From: JAAYHV01 sp964400515
GTDB lineage: Bacteria; Bacillota; Clostridia; Peptostreptococcales; Anaerovoracaceae
Direction of reading: 5' to 3'
DNA length: 64,000 nucleotides
NCBI GenBank assembly: GCA_964400515.1
Contig: CAYNTJ010000003.1
Location: 62,001-126,000 of the forward strand
Shown here: piece after piece, positions 40,599 through 49,425 of the stretch
How positions within the stretch are numbered: position 1 is the stretch's first letter
Layout of the letters: each line of letters starts with the position of its first letter
Notes under the pieces: generated by a model
Told to the model about the DNA's origin: nothing
The model's input: only the letters and a program-made list of their open reading frames with translations
Database searches by the model: none
Translations under genes and position numbers: made by a program

Positions 40599-43442
40599 TT
40601 ATTCTGACAACAGATTCAAATATTTCTCCAAATCTTTTAAGTGGTTACCGTAAGCTGCCCAATCGCCATCTTCCTGAGCGGCAATTGCCTCTTCATAGCT
40701 CTTGTTTGCAGCTGCTATTAATTCTTCTGTTGTCATTTCCCCTGTATCTTTATCTCCGTCAGTAACCGTTTCGCTGTCTTTACCATCATTATGATTTTCA
40801 CCAAACAATGATATCAAGGCCTCCCCAAAGGTCTCTTCATAAGCGATTCTATCGTTATAGGCTACTATTACCCTTTTTACTTCAGGTATAGCCTGATTTG
40901 AAGCCTCTAAATATACTGGTTCTACATATAGGATTGAACTCTCCAAAGGTATAACAAACATATTACCCCTGCTATATGTTGAACCGGATGAACCCCACAA
41001 TGAGAAATCTTCTGAAATCTCTGTCGTTTGGTCGATTTGCGCCTCTATTTGCATAGGTCCGTAAATCGTCTTGTTCTTAGGGAATTTATAAAGCACAAGT
41101 TTACCATATTCATCTCCATCGTTTCTGGCCACAAGCAAAGCTGTCATATTCTGTTTTGATTTTGGGGTATATGGTATGGAATTGATGAACTCCGCCTTTG
41201 TCTCTCCAGGTAATTTAACAATATAGTAATTAGGAGTCATCGGCTGCTGCTCAGTCCCATATATCTCATTAGCTATATCCCATAAATCTTCGTTTTGATA
41301 GAAAACCTTAACTTCTTCCATATGATATCTTCTGTAAACATTGGCCTGTATCTCAAACAGTGAGTTAGGATATCTAACATGATCTTCCAATCCTTCAGGC
41401 ATATCCTCAAAATCTTTAAAAAGTTCAGGATAAATCTTTGCGTAGGTTTGTGCTATTGGATCCTCTTCGTCTACTATATAGTAATCAACACTTCCGTTAT
41501 ATGCATCAACTACTACCTTTACTGAATTTCTGATATAATTTGTCGTACCTATTTCTCCGGTAAAAGGTTCTGAATAAGGGTAGTATGAACTTGTTGTATA
41601 AGCATCTACCATCCAATAAAGCTTGCCGCCCACAGTTACCATGTAAGGATCGTTTTCGTAAGTAAGATACGGCATAATGGTTCTTACCCTATCCATTACA
41701 TTTCTGTTAATTATTATTTTTGATTTACTATCAATATTGCTGGAAACTAACATTTTTAAGCTTCCTTCTCTAATGGAAAACATTAGTTTATTGAAAAAGC
41801 TTAATTCTATTCCCGCATCTCCTTCATACATTGTATACTGATTCTGATCACCGTCAGGATAATCGAATTCTTCTTCATCTGTGTTTACTAATATGTAGTC
41901 GTTACTCAATTCACCAAAATATACTTCAGGTCTTTCTATTTGAATTTCTTCAATTTTTGATTCCGGCGGAATATTTTTAATCAACACATTAGGTTGTCCG
42001 CTGGCTGTAACCTCATCAACCCTTGATAAAGTTATACCATATCCATGGGTATACTTAATATGTTGGTTTAACCAAGTGTCTGATGTTTTTGTTTTATCTA
42101 TTTCCCTCGTAGCTAAATAGGCTTGAGTATATTCTCCGTTTATAATATATCTATCAACATCAACATCATTAAACAAATAATATTGCCTTATACTTTGAGT
42201 TTGGTTATAGAATGTTTTAACAGGAATATAGTCATTTATCCTTATATTTGTAATGGTTTCAGGATTGTTTTCAATATCCTCCGCCGTAAGCGTGTTATCA
42301 GCCGCAAAGGATTTTACATCAACTTCATTTATGCCATATGCATATTGTGTATACTTAATATTGTTTTCAAGATATTGTGATTCCTTGCTTATTTCATCAG
42401 GTGAAACTACAATTGATTGAACTGCCGCCGAAATACCTATACCAAGTAAACCTACTACCACCATTATTGCAGGTACAAATAATACCTTTTTAAAGTCTTT
42501 CTTCTTTATATGCAATGCAATAGTAACTGCACCGATAACAGAAAGCCCTATGATTACTCTGTACATCCATAGTGTAACATTTACATCAGTAAAACCCGCG
42601 CCGTAAACTGCACCCGTGTGCGCATGTAGAAGTTCGAATTGTCTAATATAAAAATCAACACCTATCATTACATAGAAAATTATTCCTAACAAAATCAATC
42701 TGCCCGATGCTATTTCAAGTAAATTGTTAAAGTTCGTGTTGTTTAAACCGGTATTAGCTCTCGTATTTGCTTTATTTAATATTGATTCAAATACGCTTCC
42801 GCCCCTGCCTTTTGTAAAATCAGAAAAAGGATTATTTCCGGTGGTATGCCTTGTTTCATCCGCCGGTTCTTCTTCTTTTTCAAACATATCAGGAGTTCTT
42901 ACAGACATTAAAATAGTATAATATATTACAGTTACAACAACCAGGAGTATTATAGCTCCCAATACCAATTCATTTAATTGCCCCAAGAATTCAAGCTTGA
43001 ATATATAGAAAGATATATCATGATTAAACAACGGATCGCTTATCCCAAACTCAGTAGCATTTAGGTATTTTAATATTTGGAACCAAAGTTCGGATACCGA
43101 AACCACAGCTGTCACTATACCAAAGATGATTGAAATGCCCCATGTGATTTTATTAAGGCTTTTAGCATCCGGTATTTCATGGGAATCAATTTTTTTGAAA
43201 TATCCCTTTTTTAAACTGCTTAAATACAGTCTTACCAATATGGAGAACACAACAAAAACCGGTATTCCCACTTGAAGCTGAGTAAACAGTTTCTTAAAGA
43301 AGACTCCGGTGTATCCCATTTCTTTAAACCATAACCAATCAGTAATAAATCCTATCATCCCCAAAAAGGCTACTATTATTAATACCACAAGCATAATTAC
43401 TATGCTTAGCCTCCTTTGGTGATTATCATTCTTCTTCTTCAT
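40599..43442 (-). CDS. UPF0182 family large membrane protein
   Basis: 947 residues. The ATG at 43442 is six bases after GGGGAGG; two ATGs slightly upstream fit worse. About seven N-terminal helices (residues 10-340) are followed by a large domain outside the membrane, with typical UPF0182 blocks such as GYGITLSRVDEVTASGQPN and YFGELSNDYILVNT. The C-terminus is acidic and helical (EEAIAAQEDGDWAAYGNHLKDLEKYL). Function of the family is unknown. Confidence 0.9.
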   Translation of the reverse strand: MKKKNDNHQRRLSIVIMLVVLIIVAFLGMIGFITDWLWFKEMGYTGVFFKKLFTQLQVGIPVFVVFSILVRLYLSSLKKGYFKKIDSHEIPDAKSLNKITWGISIIFGIVTAVVSVSELWFQILKYLNATEFGISDPLFNHDISFYIFKLEFLGQLNELVLGAIILLVVVTVIYYTILMSVRTPDMFEKEEEPADETRHTTGNNPFSDFTKGRGGSVFESILNKANTRANTGLNNTNFNNLLEIASGRLILLGIIFYVMIGVDFYIRQFELLHAHTGAVYGAGFTDVNVTLWMYRVIIGLSVIGAVTIALHIKKKDFKKVLFVPAIMVVVGLLGIGISAAVQSIVVSPDEISKESQYLENNIKYTQYAYGINEVDVKSFAADNTLTAEDIENNPETITNIRINDYIPVKTFYNQTQSIRQYYLFNDVDVDRYIINGEYTQAYLATREIDKTKTSDTWLNQHIKYTHGYGITLSRVDEVTASGQPNVLIKNIPPESKIEEIQIERPEVYFGELSNDYILVNTDEEEFDYPDGDQNQYTMYEGDAGIELSFFNKLMFSIREGSLKMLVSSNIDSKSKIIINRNVMDRVRTIMPYLTYENDPYMVTVGGKLYWMVDAYTTSSYYPYSEPFTGEIGTTNYIRNSVKVVVDAYNGSVDYYIVDEEDPIAQTYAKIYPELFKDFEDMPEGLEDHVRYPNSLFEIQANVYRRYHMEEVKVFYQNEDLWDIANEIYGTEQQPMTPNYYIVKLPGETKAEFINSIPYTPKSKQNMTALLVARNDGDEYGKLVLYKFPKNKTIYGPMQIEAQIDQTTEISEDFSLWGSSGSTYSRGNMFVIPLESSILYVEPVYLEASNQAIPEVKRVIVAYNDRIAYEETFGEALISLFGENHNDGKDSETVTDGDKDTGEMTTEELIAAANKSYEEAIAAQEDGDWAAYGNHLKDLEKYLNLLSE

Positions 43443-43470
43443 AAACATCCTCCCCTTCTTTAGTTTGGAA

Positions 43471-44985
43471 TTACGCCATAAAAACATCTAATATATCTAC
43501 ATCATTGTAAGAAATCAGTTTAGTAATCGATCTTATTCCATCATTCAAAGTTTGAGTAATGGCACTGTCCGGAGCAAAATTATTCATTGCCAAAATGAAA
43601 AGTTCCATAAGAACAAGAATTATCAATATTGCTACTAAGAACTTCAAGGCTCCATGGGATTTTTTCTTTTCCGGTTCTATATCCTCAGGCTCCTCTTTCT
43701 TTTCCTGCTGTATTTCTTTCTTAATTTCCTTTTCCAATATGGCTTCTTTGGTTTCCTCTTCGTAATACTCTTCGGAATTATCTAATATACCTATTGAATA
43801 ACCTTCATCATTATCATAAATGATTTCTTCATCCGTATCCATCAAGTCGTAATTAACTCCACTTTTTTTGATTTTTTCGTACTCTTTATCTAGTAGGCTT
43901 TGGAATTCTTCACTCTTTTTGTCTAATGTATAAAACTTATCAACTTTAATGGTTGCCTTCTGATCAACATAATCATCCTCCATGTTTGAGAATAATTCCT
44001 TTTCCAATTCCTTAAGTTCGGAATCAAGTTCATCCTCTTCATCAAAAGGTGAAACATATTCGGGCTCATCTAAAATATCAGCTTCCGCGTCCAGAGCGTC
44101 TTCTTCCACAGAAAGCTCATCTACCTCCGCATTAAAATATTCCTCGGAGTCATCGTATTTAATTTCTTCTTTTTCTTGTGGTTCTTCTTCGTTTGCTATC
44201 TCATCTTGCCTTATAAGGCCTTTGAATATGGTTTCATTTGGCTCATTAAACACCGGCTGATAAGAAGTTGTTTCTTCTTCCGGAATTTCCGGTTCATATA
44301 TAACTTTAACCGGTTCTTCTTCTATCTCCTGTGGCTCAACCACTTGTATAGGTTCAGTTTTTATTTGTTCTTGAACAGGCTGAACAGGTTGATAATATAC
44401 CGGCTGAGAAGGCTTAGGCTCTAATTCTACCTTTTCTTCTCTGACAGGTTCAACATATGGCCTTTCCTCTTCTCTGTTTATCTCTTCCGGATTAGTTCTG
44501 TTGGCAATTCTCCATGCCGGAATCTTTTTTGTAGCTTTTCTTTCTTTATCATCCACCACAGAGCTCCAGTCAAACTTAATAGCTTCAGTTTGTCTGTTTT
44601 CCGTACTAGGTATTTCTTCGGTATTCCAAACGAAATTAACATCCCCTGTCCTACGGTTATTGTCATCTTCCCAATTTGTTCTGTTTCCGATATTGCCATA
44701 TTTGCCGGAATCCTCATTATTATCCCAAATCATCTCAATGCCGCTACTGTTATTTTGTTTAGGCATTTCTTCCTCCCAATGCATTCTGGGGATTTCTTTT
44801 GAGCTCTCCCTTTGTCTGTTATCGGTATTATCGTTTTCTATAAACGGTGAACTAATTACTTTTTCAGAAAGTACACTATCACCTTTATTTACATTAAGTT
44901 CTTCATTAGGCTCAACCCTTGCACCACATTTGCTACAAAATTTATCGTTTTCGTGCAACACATTACCGCAATTTCTACAGAACAT
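43471..44985 (-). CDS. Zinc-ribbon membrane protein with long acidic linker
   Basis: 504 residues. An N-terminal zinc ribbon (CRNCGNVLHENDKFCSKCG, residues 3-21) is followed by about 400 residues of low-complexity, very acidic sequence rich in Glu, Asp, Asn and Pro, then one helix (LKFLVAILIILVLMELFILAM) and about 40 residues outside. No named family beyond the ribbon. It is the first gene of the cluster with UPF0182, glutamine synthetase and serS. A scaffold or regulatory membrane protein is possible but unproven. Confidence 0.82.
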   Translation of the reverse strand: MFCRNCGNVLHENDKFCSKCGARVEPNEELNVNKGDSVLSEKVISSPFIENDNTDNRQRESSKEIPRMHWEEEMPKQNNSSGIEMIWDNNEDSGKYGNIGNRTNWEDDNNRRTGDVNFVWNTEEIPSTENRQTEAIKFDWSSVVDDKERKATKKIPAWRIANRTNPEEINREEERPYVEPVREEKVELEPKPSQPVYYQPVQPVQEQIKTEPIQVVEPQEIEEEPVKVIYEPEIPEEETTSYQPVFNEPNETIFKGLIRQDEIANEEEPQEKEEIKYDDSEEYFNAEVDELSVEEDALDAEADILDEPEYVSPFDEEDELDSELKELEKELFSNMEDDYVDQKATIKVDKFYTLDKKSEEFQSLLDKEYEKIKKSGVNYDLMDTDEEIIYDNDEGYSIGILDNSEEYYEEETKEAILEKEIKKEIQQEKKEEPEDIEPEKKKSHGALKFLVAILIILVLMELFILAMNNFAPDSAITQTLNDGIRSITKLISYNDVDILDVFMA

Positions 44986-45076
44986 TCTCTACCTCCTATT
45001 GGTGATTTATAGCCATTTTGACTTACAGTTATTTTTATTTGCATAATTATAACATGGTATCATATTATAATAAGTT

Positions 45077-45105
45077 ATTATACATTAATTCCTTTTAAAT
45101 AGCAA
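45077..45105 (-). promoter_or_regulatory. Promoter of the zinc-ribbon/UPF0182/GS/serS cluster
   Basis: On the minus strand TTGCTA (45105-45100), 17 bases, TATAAT (45082-45077). A second TATAAT lies about 35 bases closer to the gene but without a good -35. Confidence 0.65.
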
Positions 45106-45134
45106 ACATTCTAAGGATTTTTGGCATATTTTTC

Positions 45135-45163
45135 TTGACAATGATTTTTATTAGTGCTATTAT
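45135..45163 (+). promoter_or_regulatory. tRNA-Lys promoter
   Basis: TTGACA (45135-45140), 17 bases, TATTAT (45158-45163), about 25 bases before the tRNA. Confidence 0.85.
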
Positions 45164-45187
45164 ATTCAAGCGACAACTTGAAGATAT

Positions 45188-45263
45188 GCACCATTAGCTC
45201 AGCTGGCAGAGCACCTGACTCTTAATCAGGGTGTCCGCGGTTCGAACCCGCGATGGTGTACCA
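45188..45263 (+). tRNA. tRNA-Lys (CTT anticodon)
   Basis: 76 bases with the CCA encoded. Acceptor GCACCAT/ATGGTGT, D arm GCTC/GAGC, anticodon stem CCTGA/TCAGG with loop CTCTTAA (anticodon CTT, reads AAG), variable GTGTC and T arm CGCGG-TTCGAAC-CCGCG all fold. It stands alone between two protein-coding regions. Confidence 0.97.
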
Positions 45264-45268
45264 AAATG

Positions 45269-45305
45269 AAGACTTGAAATTTTTAAAATTCCAAGTCTTT
45301 TTTAT
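45269..45305 (+). terminator. tRNA-Lys terminator
   Basis: AAGACTTG (45269-45276) pairs with CAAGTCTT (45292-45299), with further A/T pairs in the loop, then TTTTTT. Six bases after the tRNA. Confidence 0.85.
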
Positions 45306-45417
45306 TGCTTATGCCAATAAGTTCATAGCCCCTTAAACTCATTTCATTCAAATGCCTGGTCGCTTCTTCACATTTTGTTGCATCGTACTTCCAAATTTCA
45401 AATTTTCTTTGCTTCAT
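45283..45417 (-). CDS. Very short DUF2812-like protein, possibly a gene remnant
   Basis: A 44-codon frame with a good ribosome site (GGAG, eight bases before ATG) and an extended -10 (TGTTATAAT) upstream. The protein MKQRKFEIWKYDATKCEEATRHLNEMSLRGYELIGI resembles the first 40 residues of DUF2812 proteins (a W-x-Y...LNEMAxKGW/YxL pattern). The frame ends inside the tRNA terminator. It is either a stand-alone DUF2812 N-terminal mini-protein or a gene truncated at the tRNA. Homology is judged by eye only. Confidence 0.45.
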   Translation of the reverse strand: MKQRKFEIWKYDATKCEEATRHLNEMSLRGYELIGISNKKDLEF

Positions 45418-45545
45418 TTTATTCTCCGTATTCTCTCGCAAATATAATTATAACACTTATTAACATGCACTGCCTGACTAATTATTACTCATAGCTATCC
45501 AATTATTACATTATGCTGTTTTTTCATATGTTCTTGTAAACAAAC

Positions 45546-45594
45546 TAAAAAACAGCTCCAAACTCTGAAATTTTCAGAAGAATGGGGCCTGTTT
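45546..45594 (-). terminator. Terminator after the secreted protein gene
   Basis: Long stem on the minus strand, AACAGGCCCCA...TGGAGCTGTT with an inner TCTGAAA/TTTCAGA hairpin, followed by TTTTTTAG, about 70 bases after the stop. Confidence 0.8.
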
Positions 45595-45664
45595 CAATTA
45601 TTTATTTTCTAATAATTATTTTAAGTATTGCCATTAGAATTAATTCCGCTAATATTCCATAATA

Positions 45665-46558
45665 TTATGGAACAATAATAATTGTATCATATCCTTTGAA
45701 TTCATTCTCCAATGCTGTGAACTTGCCCGTAAGCGTAAGCCCTTCCGTAAGTGAATTTAATTGACCGTTTTCCACTAATTCAGGAATGCTGAACTTGCAA
45801 ACCGCATCTAAAAACCCATCTTCATTTAGATCTTCTAATGCGAATTGAACTGTTTTTCCTTTTTTACTCAAACCGGTATTCCCTATCATTACAGTAGCGG
45901 GATCTATTTCTGTTACATCGAAATCTTCCGAACCATAAATACAGATAGGCAAAACACCTTTGGCTCCTAGGTTAACTGTATTTTCATCATATGGTTTGAT
46001 ATCAATGCTTATATCTTTTATACCCGGAATGGTGTAAGTAAAATCATCCATAATAAATTCATTCATTCTGCTTTGGGTTACAACGCAAACATACACACGA
46101 TCAACAGGAACCCCAAAATTAGCCGCTAGATATTGGGACCTCCACTGGGTCGTACTGTCAATTGTCAGTATTCCCGATGTTGCTATCAAGGAACCATCTC
46201 TCCAACCTTCAAAGTATATTCCTCCTGTTCTATAGTTGCCTCCAAACCATGCACCTTCAAATATTACATCCTTTCCAAGGGAAGAAAAATCAATGAAAGC
46301 CTTAGCCTGAGACTCGTATATGAAATGAACTCCTGTGACTCCTGAATGTCTTACATAATTTGCACCTACCTGCCTATCAGAATACCATCCATTCTCCCAC
46401 ATCAGATTCCCGTAGTTTGTCGGAACCGGTGCGGAAATACTTGTCAAATCTTCAAAATCTAATGTAACCTGTGTATCCGCAGCGTATACTGATACAAATG
46501 AACCGAAAACTAGTGCTAATGTTATAGCTATGATTTTAGTAACTCTTTTGTTTTTCAT
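45665..46558 (-). CDS. Secreted protein with repeat-type Asp-rich domain, riboswitch controlled
   Basis: 297 residues. ATG at 46558 is nine bases after AAAGGAG. A signal peptide (residues 1-26, cleaved after SVYA) is followed by a beta-rich domain (about 30-180, LDFEDLTSI...NGWYSDRQ) resembling carbohydrate-binding folds. Residues 185-297 match a domain found in many bacterial surface proteins (IDIKPYDENTVNLGAKGVLPICIYGSEDFDVTEIDPATV is the family block, broken here by its own loops), with an Asp-rich loop, EDLNEDGFLDAV, likely to bind calcium. It has no anchor, so it is released or binds the wall. Control by c-di-GMP fits a matrix or adhesion role. Confidence 0.8.
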   Translation of the reverse strand: MKNKRVTKIIAITLALVFGSFVSVYAADTQVTLDFEDLTSISAPVPTNYGNLMWENGWYSDRQVGANYVRHSGVTGVHFIYESQAKAFIDFSSLGKDVIFEGAWFGGNYRTGGIYFEGWRDGSLIATSGILTIDSTTQWRSQYLAANFGVPVDRVYVCVVTQSRMNEFIMDDFTYTIPGIKDISIDIKPYDENTVNLGAKGVLPICIYGSEDFDVTEIDPATVMIGNTGLSKKGKTVQFALEDLNEDGFLDAVCKFSIPELVENGQLNSLTEGLTLTGKFTALENEFKGYDTIIIVP

Positions 46559-46665
46559 GATAATCACTCCTTTCAATTATCAAATTAAGATGAAAGGGAG
46601 AAATAATGCATGAATATCAGGTAAAATAATCTCCCTGAAAAAATTCATTGGCAATACCACATTAA

Positions 46666-46693
46666 CAAAAAAACCAACCCAATAAGGTCGGTT
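46666..46693 (-). terminator. Riboswitch-associated terminator
   Basis: On the minus strand AACCGACC (46693-46686) pairs with GGTTGGTT (46679-46672) and a run of T follows. The left arm is part of the c-di-GMP-II aptamer, so ligand binding and terminator formation exclude each other. This would give gene expression when c-di-GMP is high. Confidence 0.8.
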
Positions 46694-46757
46694 ACGCTAT
46701 TTGCTGATCCTAAATCAAGCGTCCATATAATAATCTAGGAATCAATGCATCCTTAAA
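46681..46757 (-). ncRNA. c-di-GMP-II riboswitch aptamer
   Basis: The leader RNA has P1 (UUUAAGG/CCUUAUU), a GGACGCUUGA segment, a small hairpin (UGAU/AUCA), then GCAAAUAGCGUAACCGACC. ACGCU pairs with AGCGU across the hairpin. This is the order of the Clostridium acetobutylicum class II aptamer as I recall it (GGGCACUUGA...UAGUGCAACCGACC), including the invariant AACCGACC before the 3' strand of P1. It lies about 120 bases before the secreted protein gene and runs into a terminator. Confidence 0.85.
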
Positions 46758-46770
46758 TATATTTTTTTTT

Positions 46771-46799
46771 ATTATATCACTGTTTAGAATTAAATACAA
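46771..46799 (-). promoter_or_regulatory. Promoter of the riboswitch-controlled gene
   Basis: On the minus strand TTGTAT (46799-46794), 17 bases, TATAAT (46776-46771). Transcription would start near 46764, just before the aptamer. Confidence 0.75.
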
Positions 46800-46947
46800 G
46801 CCGTCTAGTATATGAAACCAATATTAACCAACTGTAAAAATAGGGAACTTTTTTGAAATACTATGAACTTGAAGAAACCATATATAAATGTTAACATATA
46901 TATATTAATACCATATCATTTACTTGATTTATATAAGGAGCCTCGCC

Positions 46948-47316
46948 ATGAGAAAAACTATATTAATCGGTATTACTCTAATCATTATAGCTTCCGCTGT
47001 AATGTATATAATAAATTCAAGAACCGGAATAGATGGTGAGTGGGAGACTCCCATTGAGATAGTAGGACTAAGCGGCAACAACCCTTCATTTCTTACTATG
47101 ACTTTTAATGAGGATGGCAGCGGCAACGAAATGATAGATTGTGACTACTCTTGCAAAGAATTCACCTATGAGATCGATGATGGTGAGATAAAGATTAATT
47201 ATGAAAACGGTTGCTTTAAAACATATTGCTTTATCCTAGAAGAAAATAAACTAACGCTAATAAGCACAACGGATAACGAAGAATATACTTTCACCAAAAA
47301 ACAAACAATGCCTTAG
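46948..47316 (+). CDS. Small membrane-anchored protein of unknown function
   Basis: 122 residues. ATG at 46948 follows AAGGAG by eight bases. A hydrophobic segment (residues 4-21) anchors or exports it. The rest is beta-like (GEWETPIEIVG, MTFNEDGSGNEM, YEIDDGEIKINYENG, KLTLISTTDNEEYTFTKK), in the manner of the lipocalin-like DUF5640 group that begin with a W-based strand and NEDGSG. Four Cys at about 74-100 could form disulfides. Single-gene unit; the stop lies in the terminator shared with the V-ATPase operon. Confidence 0.75.
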   Translation: MRKTILIGITLIIIASAVMYIINSRTGIDGEWETPIEIVGLSGNNPSFLTMTFNEDGSGNEMIDCDYSCKEFTYEIDDGEIKINYENGCFKTYCFILEENKLTLISTTDNEEYTFTKKQTMP

Positions 47317-47335
47317 AGTTAAAACTCCAAGGCAT
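47308..47335. terminator. Terminator at the end of the V-ATPase operon and the small membrane protein gene
   Basis: ATGCCTTAGAGTT pairs with AACTCCAAGGCAT (one mismatch, short loop). On the minus strand TGTTTGTTTTTTGG follows; on the plus strand ATATTTTATT follows. Confidence 0.8.
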
Positions 47336-47340
47336 ATATT

Positions 47341-48033
47341 TTATTCTGTACAGTATTCTTTTATTGCCTCTTCTGACTGTGCCCTTTGTTTTTCCAGGGC
47401 ATCTTTTACCATCATGTCCTTAACCTTCATGAGTCGAGTTTGATTTCCCCTCTCATTTTCATCCAACTTCATTCGTATATACTTTATAGTCTCTTGAAGC
47501 CTTGGGATAACTATGTATTCAAGGGCATTTACTCTTCTTCTGGTTTTCTCTATTTCCTCAGATAACAGAGCTGCCTTTTTTTCCTGTGCGGCCAAATCAA
47601 GCAAAGTGGGAAAAATCTTAATCATGTTAGCTATGGCACCATCCAACTCTCCGGAAGTATTGGCAAATCCATAGGGATATACATCCTCCTCGTTTTCACT
47701 TTTAAAGCTGAAATCGAAAGTGGGCACATCTACTGACATTATATTTTTCATAACCACAGATAGCTCAACGCCTTGTTTTGGATACATTAAAGACTCCTCT
47801 AAAATCTCCTTTGACATTACTGCGTTTGCTATGGTAAAACCCGCATATACGTCTACCATATTGTTTTCAACCTCATCACGCAAAGCCTTAATCTCCTTGG
47901 CAAGTTCGATGAACTGTTTCATCAATTCATCCCTCTTGTCCTTCATAAGCTTATGGCCTCTTGTGGCAGTAACAAGTCGCCTTTTTAGGGTTGTTAGGAC
48001 CATTCTGGTTGGGTTTACATTTAACCTAGCCAT
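47341..48033 (-). CDS. ntpD: V-type ATP synthase subunit D
   Basis: Central stalk subunit, 230 residues, mostly helical coiled coil. MARLNVNPTRMVLTTLKRRLVTATRGHKLMKDKRDELM begins the protein as in all family members (shown here as ordinary segments). It turns inside the A3B3 ring. Last gene of the operon, 12 bases after subunit B. Confidence 0.96.
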   Translation of the reverse strand: MARLNVNPTRMVLTTLKRRLVTATRGHKLMKDKRDELMKQFIELAKEIKALRDEVENNMVDVYAGFTIANAVMSKEILEESLMYPKQGVELSVVMKNIMSVDVPTFDFSFKSENEEDVYPYGFANTSGELDGAIANMIKIFPTLLDLAAQEKKAALLSEEIEKTRRRVNALEYIVIPRLQETIKYIRMKLDENERGNQTRLMKVKDMMVKDALEKQRAQSEEAIKEYCTE

Positions 48034-48045
48034 ATTTTTTCTCCC

Positions 48046-49425
48046 TTATTCCTTTTCCTTTGGATAATACTTCTCTATGTATTCATCCTTGATACGTTTT
48101 AGTTCGGATTTTGGTAACATACCCAATAATTCCCATCCTAAATCCAAGGTTTCAATAACATCTCTGTTTTTCTCATATCCTTGTGATATGTATCTTTTTT
48201 CAAATTCATCGGCAAATTTGGCATACAAAAGGTCCATATCGGTAAGAGCAGCTTCTCCTAGTATTGCCATCAGATCCTTGCTCGCCTTACCGCTTGAATA
48301 TGCTGCAAACAGCTGATTCATAGTATCCGCATGATCTTCCCTTGTTTTTTCTTTTCCGACACCTTTATCTTTCAAACGAGACAAGGAAGGTAAAACATCA
48401 ACAGGAGGCGCTATGCCTTTTCTGTACAATTCACGGGACAAAATAATCTGCCCTTCCGTAATATATCCTGTTAAGTCAGGAATCGGATGGGTTTTATCAT
48501 CTTCAGGCATGGTAAGTATAGGAATCATTGTAATTGAACCATCATGCCCTTTTTTTCTTCCTGCTCTTTCATACATGGTAGCTAGGTCAGTATATAAGTA
48601 GCCGGGATATCCTCTTCTTCCGGGAACTTCTTTTCTTGCCGCAGAAATCTCCCTCAGCGCTTCCGCATAATTAGTAATATCCGTAATTATTACCAAGACA
48701 TGCATGCCCTTATCAAAAGCTAAATATTCCGCCGCGGTCAAGGCCATACGAGGTGTTGATACACGTTCAACCGCAGGGTCGTTGGCAAGATTTAAAAACA
48801 ATACTGATCTGTCTATAGCTCCTGTACGCTTAAAGTCTTGCACAAAGAAGTCTGCTTCTTCATAGGTAATACCAACCGCCGCAAAAACTACCGCAAACTT
48901 TGAGTCCCCGTCACGCACCTTTGCTTGTCTTGCTATCTGCGCTGCAAGTTCTGCATGGGGTAAGCCGGATCCTGAAAATATAGGTAATTTTTGGCCTCTA
49001 ACCAATGTGTTTAATCCATCTATGGATGATACCCCCGTCTGAATAAATTCATTAGGATATTCTCTGGCAGCAGGATTCATCGGAAGTCCGTTTATATTTA
49101 ATCGCTTTTCCGCAATTATTTCAGGGCCTCCGTCATTCGGTCTTCCCATTCCATCAAAAACTCTTCCAAGCATATCAGGCGAAACGGCAAGTTCAGTACC
49201 TCTGCCTAAAAATCTTACCTTTGATTCTTTTAGATTTATACCGGCAGCGCCTTCAAACAATTGAACCAAAGCATCAGAGCCATTTATCTCCAAAACCTTA
49301 CACTGTCTTACTTCACCGTTTGGCAACTCTATTTCTGCAAGTTCATCATATGTTACATTCTCAACACTTTTTACCAGCATCAGTGGTCCTGCAACCTCTG
49401 ATATGGTTCTATATTCTTTAATCAT
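48046..49425 (-). CDS. ntpB: V-type ATP synthase subunit B
   Basis: Non-catalytic nucleotide subunit, 459 residues. Start at 49425 (MIKEYRTISEVAGPLMLVK) overlaps the subunit A stop by eight bases; longer forms lack support. GMGRPNDGGPEI, LPIFSGSGLPHAELAAQIARQA and YPGYLYTDLATMYERAGR are family hallmarks. The lack of a full Walker A is normal for B. Confidence 0.97.
   Translation of the reverse strand: MIKEYRTISEVAGPLMLVKSVENVTYDELAEIELPNGEVRQCKVLEINGSDALVQLFEGAAGINLKESKVRFLGRGTELAVSPDMLGRVFDGMGRPNDGGPEIIAEKRLNINGLPMNPAAREYPNEFIQTGVSSIDGLNTLVRGQKLPIFSGSGLPHAELAAQIARQAKVRDGDSKFAVVFAAVGITYEEADFFVQDFKRTGAIDRSVLFLNLANDPAVERVSTPRMALTAAEYLAFDKGMHVLVIITDITNYAEALREISAARKEVPGRRGYPGYLYTDLATMYERAGRKKGHDGSITMIPILTMPEDDKTHPIPDLTGYITEGQIILSRELYRKGIAPPVDVLPSLSRLKDKGVGKEKTREDHADTMNQLFAAYSSGKASKDLMAILGEAALTDMDLLYAKFADEFEKRYISQGYEKNRDVIETLDLGWELLGMLPKSELKRIKDEYIEKYYPKEKE

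Noticed and set aside
43982..44260. Ser-rich plus-strand frame opposite the zinc-ribbon gene
   Set aside because: It is the complement of the Glu/Asp-rich linker and has no ribosome site.
45121..45140. TTGGCATATTTTTCTTGAC resembles a -24/-12 promoter before tRNA-Lys
   Set aside because: The GG to GC spacing is wrong and the -12 element reads TTGA; a standard TTGACA-17-TATTAT promoter overlaps it.
46681..46757. Class I (GEMM) c-di-GMP riboswitch
   Set aside because: The class I core (GCAAA...GGACGCAAAGC...GGUUGCCGA type order) is absent; the sequence order and pseudoknot fit class II instead.
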